DNA from: Bacteroidales bacterium
Lineage (GTDB): Bacteria > Bacteroidota > Bacteroidia > Bacteroidales > WCHB1-69
Length of the DNA: 6,808 bases
Direction of reading: 5' to 3'
Assembly (NCBI GenBank): GCA_012518765.1
Contig: JAAYRN010000089.1
Location: 1 to 6,808, forward strand
The notes under the pieces were generated by a model. It saw only the letters and a program-made list of their open reading frames with translations. It was not told where the DNA came from and searched no databases. Made by a program: the position numbers and the translations under genes. Below, piece by piece: positions 1-4,577 of the stretch (position 1 is the first letter of the stretch; every line of letters begins with the position of its first letter).

Positions 1-152
1 AAAAAAGGAATCGGTTCTCCTTCTATATCAAAGAAAACCGATTTTAAGTTGTAGTATTTGTGAGGTTCGTCTGTGTCTAAAAAAACTAACACCTCACCTT
101 TTAAGCCAAATATTTTTGTTATTTTACCGAGATAAAAATAATCTTCAAACAT
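1..152 (-). CDS. rimM: Ribosome maturation factor RimM, N-terminal part (partial)
   Basis: RimM is a cytoplasmic assembly factor that binds the head of the 30S subunit and helps 16S rRNA processing. Only the first 50 codons are present; the gene continues past base 1 of the window. The translation begins MFEDYFYLGKITKIFGLKGE and continues with an LDTDEP segment and a EGEPIPFF segment. This fits the family's N-terminal barrel: a 'lGkI.k.hGlkGev.v' start, a short 'ldtD.p' loop and a 'g..iPFf' strand. The ATG (complement of 150-152) lies two bases after the rpsP stop codon, so the genes are almost certainly cotranscribed and possibly translationally coupled. rpsP-rimM is a widely conserved bacterial order and supports the call. 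RimM binds S19, and its neighbour here encodes another 30S protein. No C-terminal PRC-barrel can be assessed because of the truncation by the window edge. Confidence 0.93.
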   Translation of the reverse strand, partial: MFEDYFYLGKITKIFGLKGEVLVFLDTDEPHKYYNLKSVFFDIEGEPIPF

Positions 153-154
153 TT

Positions 155-865
155 TTATTCTTCACTGGCTTGAGGAGTTTCTTCTGTACTTTCTTCCTCT
201 GCTTGAGGTGTTTCTTCGGTTGTAGCTTCTTCGGTATTTTCCGATATTTCTTCTCCTTTTGTTTCCTCGGCTACTTCCTCTGTTTGACCTTCTTTTGTTG
301 CTGTTTCTTCTGCTTTTTCGGCAGCAGCTTTTGCTTCGGCTTCGGCTTTTTCAGCAGCTATTTTTGCTTCAGCTTCTTCCTGTTCTTTGCGTGTCTTTTC
401 TAATTCAGCCAAACGTTTTTCATTTATAACGGCTTCTCTTGCCTCTCTTACTTGGTTTTCATATTCTAAACGTTTTTTAGCTTCGGCTTTTGTTGTATTG
501 AGCACTTCTAATTTATAGCTACTTATTTTATTTTGTTTTTCGCTTTTCCATGCTTCAAATCTTTTTTCGGCTTCGGCTTCGTCAAAAGCACCTTTTTGCA
601 CACCGCCCATTAAGTGTTTTTTCAAATAAACACCCTCTTTGCGTAACAAAGAGCGAGCTGTATCCGTAGGTTGTACTCCACAACTTACCCAATGATAAGC
701 TCTTTCAAAATCTAAGTCAATGGTTGCTGGATTCGTTAACGGATTGTAAGTGCCAATTTTTTCAATAATACGCCCATCTCGAGGTGCACGACCATCCGCA
801 ACTACAATGTGATAATAAGGTTGACCTTTTTTACCACGTCTTTGTAATCTAATTTTTGCTGGCAT
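155..865 (-). CDS. rpsP: 30S ribosomal protein S16 with long acidic C-terminal tail
   Basis: S16 is a primary-binding protein of the 30S subunit body. Residues 1-85 are a clear S16 core: start MPAKIRLQRRGKKGQPYYHI, then VVADGRAPRDGRIIEKIGTY, NPLTNPATIDLD and QPTDTARSLLRKEGVYLKKH. The core family protein is about 80-90 residues, while this one is 236. Bacteroidota S16 proteins usually carry an extension, but this is a long one. Residues about 90-190 are Lys/Glu/Ala-rich and look helical or coiled-coil. Residues about 190-236 are strongly acidic low-complexity sequence ending in two copies of an 11-residue unit starting TEETPQA. The ATG (complement of 863-865) is preceded by an A-rich leader without a good Shine-Dalgarno site, as is normal in this phylum. 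The stop codon is followed after two bases by rimM. The identity is certain; the role of the tail is unknown. Confidence 0.97.
   Translation of the reverse strand: MPAKIRLQRRGKKGQPYYHIVVADGRAPRDGRIIEKIGTYNPLTNPATIDLDFERAYHWVSCGVQPTDTARSLLRKEGVYLKKHLMGGVQKGAFDEAEAEKRFEAWKSEKQNKISSYKLEVLNTTKAEAKKRLEYENQVREAREAVINEKRLAELEKTRKEQEEAEAKIAAEKAEAEAKAAAEKAEETATKEGQTEEVAEETKGEEISENTEEATTEETPQAEEESTEETPQASEE
158..223 (-). repeat. 11-codon tandem repeat at the 3' end of rpsP
   Basis: The last codons of rpsP contain TEETPQAEEES followed by TEETPQASEE, residues about 216-236. On the plus strand the motif gcttgagg(a/t)gtttcttc begins at 168 and again at 201, a period of 33 bases, so the reading frame is kept. 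The repeat is imperfect and could vary in copy number by slippage or recombination without shifting the frame. Confidence 0.6.
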
Positions 866-909
866 AATTCTTCTTTTTTAAATTATTTTTATTGTATTTT
901 TCAAGAATG

Positions 910-917
910 CAAAGTTC
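910..917 (-). promoter_or_regulatory. Candidate -7 element for rpsP-rimM
   Basis: Read on the minus strand the bases are GAACTTTG, one mismatch from the Bacteroidota -7 consensus TAnnTTTG. It lies 44 bases upstream of the rpsP ATG, which would give a leader of roughly 35-40 bases. A GTTG at 940-943 (minus strand) could be a -33 box, but the spacing of 22 bases is slightly long. The support is weak and by eye only. Confidence 0.3.
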
Positions 918-990
918 GTAAATTTTTCGATACAATCTACAACTTTATATCACTTTTTTATCTAAAAGCATTAACACCTCTGTAATTAGA

Positions 991-998
991 TATATTTG
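991..998 (+). promoter_or_regulatory. Candidate -7 element for the plus-strand metal module
   Basis: TATATTTG matches the Bacteroidota -7 consensus TAnnTTTG exactly. No convincing -33 TTTG box is present 19-21 bases upstream. Transcription from here would leave a leader of about 140 bases before the GTG at 1148. In DNA this AT-rich a chance match is quite possible. Confidence 0.3.
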
Positions 999-1147
999 GC
1001 TCAAAAACAATGTTTTACAAAAAAGCTATATCCATTAATTGTTTTGTGTTTTTTGTTAAAATAATCATTACTACAAAATTGACAACAAATAAATGGCATA
1101 AAAATTGCTTATGGAGTAGAGGAAAACACAAAATTGAAATATAAAAG

Positions 1148-1603
1148 GTGAGAATCATAGAAAAAACAAGTGCAATTTTTATGTTGATTGTTTTTACGGT
1201 TTACAGTGTTGGTGTTTTTTTTACAACACACTCGTGTAATACCTGTCAATATGATCACATCGCTTTTACAGAGATTGACTGCTTCCACAACAAACATGAA
1301 ACCAATAACAAAGGAGGGGAAAACACAGCATATAAAACAAACATAAAAGGACACTGCCACCCAAACTCCTGTCAATTAAAAATAAATTACTATAAAATCA
1401 ATCAATCATACGTTCAGCCTACTATCACAAAAAGCATAGAAATATCTGACATTCAACATTTCTTATCATCCTTATTACTAACAGACAACATACAAATCGC
1501 TAAAAAAGTAAAACCTTTACCTCCTTTGTATAAACCTATTCCCATCACACAAGGGGGCGAACTATTTATAATTTACACACAACAGCAAGTATTATACGCG
1601 TGA
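1148..1603 (+). CDS. Small Cys/His-rich exported or membrane-anchored protein, HYC_CC_PP-like
   Basis: The protein has 151 residues if it starts at GTG 1148. An in-frame TAA at 1142-1144 blocks any earlier start, and ATG 1181 (residue 12) is the alternative. GTG is preferred because it supplies the charged n-region MRIIEKTS ahead of a hydrophobic segment at about 9-26, which reads as a signal peptide or membrane anchor. Just after it comes THSCNTC (H28, C30, C33), then more Cys and His (H37, C45, H47, H50), then HCHPNSC (H69, C70, H71, C75), and finally KPLPPLYKP with P125-P126. This order (hydrophobic N-terminus, H-x-C near the membrane, a mid-protein Cys cluster, a late Pro-Pro) resembles the Bacteroidota family called HYC_CC_PP, which often sits beside metal-related TonB receptors. 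That match is from memory and the motifs are divergent: HSC for HYC and CHPNSC in place of CC. It lies 82 bases upstream of the receptor gene on the same strand. A metal-binding role is inferred from residue content and context. Confidence 0.65.
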   Translation: MRIIEKTSAIFMLIVFTVYSVGVFFTTHSCNTCQYDHIAFTEIDCFHNKHETNNKGGENTAYKTNIKGHCHPNSCQLKINYYKINQSYVQPTITKSIEISDIQHFLSSLLLTDNIQIAKKVKPLPPLYKPIPITQGGELFIIYTQQQVLYA

Positions 1604-1624
1604 TTTTTTTATAATTAATATTTT

Positions 1625-1656
1625 TTCATTCTCCATGAATGAATAGTTGTTTTTTT
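1625..1656 (+). terminator. Possible weak terminator or attenuating hairpin before the receptor gene
   Basis: TTCATTC (1625-1631) and GAATGAA (1637-1643) form a perfect 7-bp stem with the 5-base loop TCCAT. A run of seven T follows at 1650-1656, six bases after the stem. The stem is AT-rich, so it may be weak. If active, it would lower read-through from the small Cys/His-rich gene into the receptor gene. Confidence 0.35.
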
Positions 1657-1685
1657 GAACTAAAATAATAATAAAAAAAATCAAT

Positions 1686-3911
1686 ATGTATAAAAAAATC
1701 AGTAATTTAGTATTAATTATCATTTTGTGTATTAACAGTTTACACGCCCAGTCAATCAGTGGAAGTATTTTTGAAAGCGACGAACATAATAAAACACTTC
1801 CTTTACCCGGTGCCAGTGTTTTTTGGGCTGGAACTACCATAGGAACATCTACTGATTCAGATGGTTATTTTAAAATACAACGCGTAAAAAACAATCATGT
1901 ATTGGTAATACGCTTTGTTGGTTTTGACCCCGACACACTGCATATAACAGACAGCACCCAACATCTTCATATTGTTTTAAGAAAAGATGTTGAATTGTCG
2001 GAAGTTAAAATCATATCAAACGAGGCTATGTTTATCTCTTCTCGTCCTATTTTAACACAACTTATTACAACAGATGGACTTCGCAAGGCTGCTTGTTGTA
2101 ATTTATCGGAAAGTTTTGAAAATACCGTAAGCGTAGATGTTTCTTACAGCGACGCCGTTACGGGAGCAAAACAAATACAAATGCTCGGATTAGCAGGAAT
2201 TTACTCGCAAATTATGTTGGAAAACACACCCTACTTACGGGGACTTTCTGCTCCTTTTGGCTTGATGCACGTACCGGGTTCGTGGATGGAAAGTATAAGT
2301 ATTTCAAAAGGAACAGCTTCTGTAACAAATGGATATGAAGCCATAACAGGGCAAATAGATATTAATTATAAAAAACCCGAAACCAACAACGAAAAACTAT
2401 TTGTAAACTTATTTTTAAACAGTACTTTAAAATCAGAATTAAATTTCAATACACGTTTTCAAGTGAGCGAAAATAGTAGTACAATGTTTTTATTCCATTT
2501 TGAGAATCAAGCACTAAAAATAGATGAAAACAAAGATGGATTTATGGACATTCCTCTAAGCACACAAGTTAATTTTATGAATCGCTGGGATTACGAAAAA
2601 AGAGGAAAAATGGAAGGACGAACCATGGCTTCTTATTTATACGAAACCCGACAAGGTGGTCAAATGAAATTCGATAAAAACAAAGATCGTTTAACACAAA
2701 ACGCTTATGGCATAGGTATTGAAAACCATAGATTTAACATTATTACCAAAAATGGACTTCTATTACCGGGCAGCCATGAAAGCATAGGAAGTATTGTATC
2801 CATGACGTATCATGATTTTAGCGAATTTACTGGACTAACAACCTACAACGCCAAACAAATTAGCGGATATGCTAACATTATTTACGAAAACTTTATGGAC
2901 AAAAAAGAACGTCATAAAATCAATACAGGAGCAAGCTATCAGATTGATGCTTATAATGATATATACAACGATACTCTTTTTCAACAAATGGAATCGGTGC
3001 CTGGTGCCTTTGCTCAATATAGTTTTATATACAAAGAAAAGTTTGTAGCCATTGCAGGTTTTCGTGCCGATTACAATAATTTATACGGTATTTTTCTAAC
3101 CCCACGCATGCACGCCAAATGGGAGTTTATTGAACATTCGTCCCTACGAATTTCGGCAGGAAAAGGCTATCGAAGTCCTCATATATATATAGATAACACC
3201 GCTCTAATGAGCACTTCACGTGCTTTTGTCATACTAGAAAAACTAAAGGTTGAAGAGGCATGGAACGCTGGCATTAGTTTCACACAATCATTTCAAACCA
3301 AAGGGAAGGAGTCTACTTTTATTTTAGATTATTTCTATACAGATTTAAAAAACCAAGTAATTGTCGATATAGACCAGTCGCCCCAGTTTGTATATTTCTA
3401 TAACTCAAATGGTGAAAAATCATATTCTCACTCTGTTCAAGCCGAGTTTATGTTGTATCCTTACAAAGGTATAGAAATCATTACCGCCTATCGCTTTAAC
3501 AATGTCATGCAAACTATAAATGGAAAATTACAAGAAAAAGCTATGACTCCCGCACACAAAGCACTAATAACATTGGGATATGCCACCAAATTTGATAAAT
3601 GGAAATTTAATCTAACAACACAGTTTCACGGAAAACAACGCCTGCCCTTTACCGAAAGCAATCCGGAAAACTACAGGTTAGCCTCCCACTCTCCTTTTTA
3701 TATGACAATGAATGCACAAGTTACAAAGAAATTTAAGTATATAGAAATATATGTAGGTGGCGAAAATCTAACGAACTTCAAACAAGAACAACCCATTATA
3801 TCAGCAGAAGATCCTTTTAGCCAGTATTTTGATTCCTCTATTATATGGGGACCTATTGATGGTACTATGATTTACTGCGGTATGCGTTTTACTTTAAAAG
3901 GGAAAAAATAA
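1686..3911 (+). CDS. TonB-dependent outer-membrane receptor, probable metal (copper-type) uptake
   Basis: The 741-residue protein starts at ATG 1686 behind an A-rich leader. Residues 1-21 are a signal peptide (MYKKISNLV... ending LHA, then Q22). Residues about 23-98 form a carboxypeptidase-regulatory-like domain, with SISGSIFE, PLPGASVFWAGTTIGTSTD and DGYFKIQRV. Residues about 115-230 are the plug, including AACCNLSESFENTVSVDVSY, GAKQIQMLGLAG, a MLENTPYLRGL loop and VTNGYEAITGQIDINYKKPE. Residues from about 235 to the end are a beta-barrel of alternating aromatic strands ending in MIYCGMRFTLKGKK. The Cys-Cys pair C137-C138 just ahead of SESFE, and the SYSDAVTGAKQI segment, are typical of a Bacteroidota receptor subfamily found next to HMA proteins. 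The protein would import a ligand across the outer membrane using TonB-ExbBD energy. The HMA gene 29 bases downstream and the Cys/His-rich gene upstream point to a metal, copper being the best guess. No SusD partner is present, which argues against glycan uptake. The receptor fold is certain; the substrate is inferred. Confidence 0.95.
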   Translation: MYKKISNLVLIIILCINSLHAQSISGSIFESDEHNKTLPLPGASVFWAGTTIGTSTDSDGYFKIQRVKNNHVLVIRFVGFDPDTLHITDSTQHLHIVLRKDVELSEVKIISNEAMFISSRPILTQLITTDGLRKAACCNLSESFENTVSVDVSYSDAVTGAKQIQMLGLAGIYSQIMLENTPYLRGLSAPFGLMHVPGSWMESISISKGTASVTNGYEAITGQIDINYKKPETNNEKLFVNLFLNSTLKSELNFNTRFQVSENSSTMFLFHFENQALKIDENKDGFMDIPLSTQVNFMNRWDYEKRGKMEGRTMASYLYETRQGGQMKFDKNKDRLTQNAYGIGIENHRFNIITKNGLLLPGSHESIGSIVSMTYHDFSEFTGLTTYNAKQISGYANIIYENFMDKKERHKINTGASYQIDAYNDIYNDTLFQQMESVPGAFAQYSFIYKEKFVAIAGFRADYNNLYGIFLTPRMHAKWEFIEHSSLRISAGKGYRSPHIYIDNTALMSTSRAFVILEKLKVEEAWNAGISFTQSFQTKGKESTFILDYFYTDLKNQVIVDIDQSPQFVYFYNSNGEKSYSHSVQAEFMLYPYKGIEIITAYRFNNVMQTINGKLQEKAMTPAHKALITLGYATKFDKWKFNLTTQFHGKQRLPFTESNPENYRLASHSPFYMTMNAQVTKKFKYIEIYVGGENLTNFKQEQPIISAEDPFSQYFDSSIIWGPIDGTMIYCGMRFTLKGKK

Positions 3912-3940
3912 TATTCATAAACATTAAACAACATATAAAA

Positions 3941-4288
3941 ATGAAGAAAATTATCGTATTATTACTGCTATTTACGGCTTATCACGGAGTGAATGGGCAA
4001 GCGACAAACGCAATGGATCAGACTAAAAAGAAATCGAAATTTGAAAAAATCGTCATTCAAACTTCGGGAGATTGTCATTCTTGTAAAGAAAAAATCGAAA
4101 ACGGTTTAGCCTTCGAAAAAGGAATTAAAGATGTTGAATATGACATAGAAACATCTAAGGTTATGGTTGTATACAATACCAAACGAACCAACCCCGATAA
4201 CATTCGCCTATTTATAAATTCATTGGGCTATGATGCCGATGATCGTAAAGCTGAAAAGAAAACACACTCGCATCACTCTAAACACTAA
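3941..4288 (+). CDS. Exported heavy-metal-associated (HMA) domain protein with His-rich tail
   Basis: The 115-residue protein starts at ATG 3941 behind the A-rich leader AACATATAAAA. Residues 1-19 are a signal peptide (MKKIIVLLLLFTAYHGVNG, then Q20), so it should act in the periplasm or be surface-bound. Residues about 34-100 form one HMA ferredoxin-like fold: strand FEKIVIQTSG, metal loop GDCHSC (C45, C48), helix KEKIENGLAFEKGI, strands VEYDIE and KVMVVYNTKR, helix NPDNIRLFINSL, then GYDAD. The metal loop is atypical: the Met of the usual MxCxxC copper site is replaced, and H46 sits between the cysteines. The tail THSHHSKH (H109, H111, H112, H115) is a second possible ligand cluster. The gene follows the receptor gene by 29 bases and precedes a strong terminator, so the two are probably one transcript. 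A periplasmic metal carrier or sensor for the receptor is inferred. Copper is likely, but zinc or nickel binding by the His tail cannot be excluded. Confidence 0.9.
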   Translation: MKKIIVLLLLFTAYHGVNGQATNAMDQTKKKSKFEKIVIQTSGDCHSCKEKIENGLAFEKGIKDVEYDIETSKVMVVYNTKRTNPDNIRLFINSLGYDADDRKAEKKTHSHHSKH

Positions 4289-4317
4289 TCAACCTAACAC
4301 ACAACAACATACATCTA

Positions 4318-4362
4318 TTTCAACAATTTATTGTTGAAAATTACGTGTTTTTTTGTTTTTTT
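4318..4362 (+). terminator. Rho-independent terminator of the metal module
   Basis: TTTCAACAA (4318-4326) pairs perfectly with TTGTTGAAA (4331-4339) around the loop TTTA. Downstream are two runs of seven T (4348-4354 and 4356-4362) split by one G. The 9-bp stem is AT-rich and the T runs start eight bases after it, but the position 30 bases after the HMA stop codon fits the end of a transcription unit. Confidence 0.7.
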
Positions 4363-4577
4363 GTAAACTTTTTCTACAACATAATCGTTGTATAGAGTAC
4401 TAATTTTATATTAATGTTCTACAATAACTGCTTAAATAAGGATATGTATCTACTATTTCATTCTTATCCACACCTTTAATGTACTAATAATTAAAATATT
4501 ACAGAATCAAGAATATAAAGATTTAGAAACACAGGAAATTAATACTCAATATAAAGACTATACAAAAAAATAATTAT
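4363..4577. other. AT-rich intergenic spacer before the beta-helix gene
   Basis: No gene, RNA or repeat family was recognised. A small inverted repeat, TACAAC (4375-4380) and GTTGTA (4387-4392) with a 6-base spacer, is the only symmetric element noted. The promoter of the downstream gene should lie here, but no exact TAnnTTTG element was found. The last bases before the ATG are A-rich (caaaaaaataattat), the usual Bacteroidota start context. Confidence 0.5.

Larger units (their letters stand above)
866..1147. other. Divergent intergenic region between rpsP and the metal-module genes
   Basis: This very AT-rich stretch separates the minus-strand ribosomal genes from the plus-strand genes and should hold promoters for both directions. 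Two weak Bacteroidota-type -7 candidates are listed separately. A 44-codon open frame starts at 1010 and ends with TAA at 1142-1144. Its translation is not protein-like (Lys/Ile/Thr-rich, no recognisable motif) and it is not annotated as a gene. No tRNA, riboswitch or strong hairpin was recognised. Confidence 0.6.

Noticed and set aside
116..403. Plus-strand open frame of 95 codons, Phe/Cys-rich
   Set aside because: It lies antisense to rpsP and its composition is a direct by-product of the Glu/Ala-rich tail codons on the other strand.
1010..1144. 44-codon open frame from ATG 1010 in the divergent intergenic region, in the same frame as the GTG 1148 gene
   Set aside because: The translation is Lys/Ile/Thr-rich with no motif or signal peptide. 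A TAA separates it from the real gene, and there is no sign of a broken N-terminal extension because the downstream gene already has its own signal sequence.
1109..1375. Minus-strand open frame of 88 codons
   Set aside because: It overlaps the Cys/His-rich gene on the opposite strand, has no recognisable domain and is best read as a shadow frame.
1592..1840. Minus-strand open frame of 82 codons across the gap and receptor start
   Set aside because: It covers the receptor signal-peptide region in antisense. The hydrophobic stretch comes from AT-rich sequence.
1686..3911. SusC-like glycan receptor interpretation
   Set aside because: There is no SusD-like gene in the visible neighbourhood, the protein is shorter than typical SusC proteins (about 1000 residues), and the HMA neighbour points to metal instead.
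4375..4392. Inverted repeat TACAAC / GTTGTA as an operator or second terminator
   Set aside because: A 6-bp AT-rich stem without a T run, only 13 bases after the main terminator, is expected by chance in such sequence. It is noted only within the spacer description.
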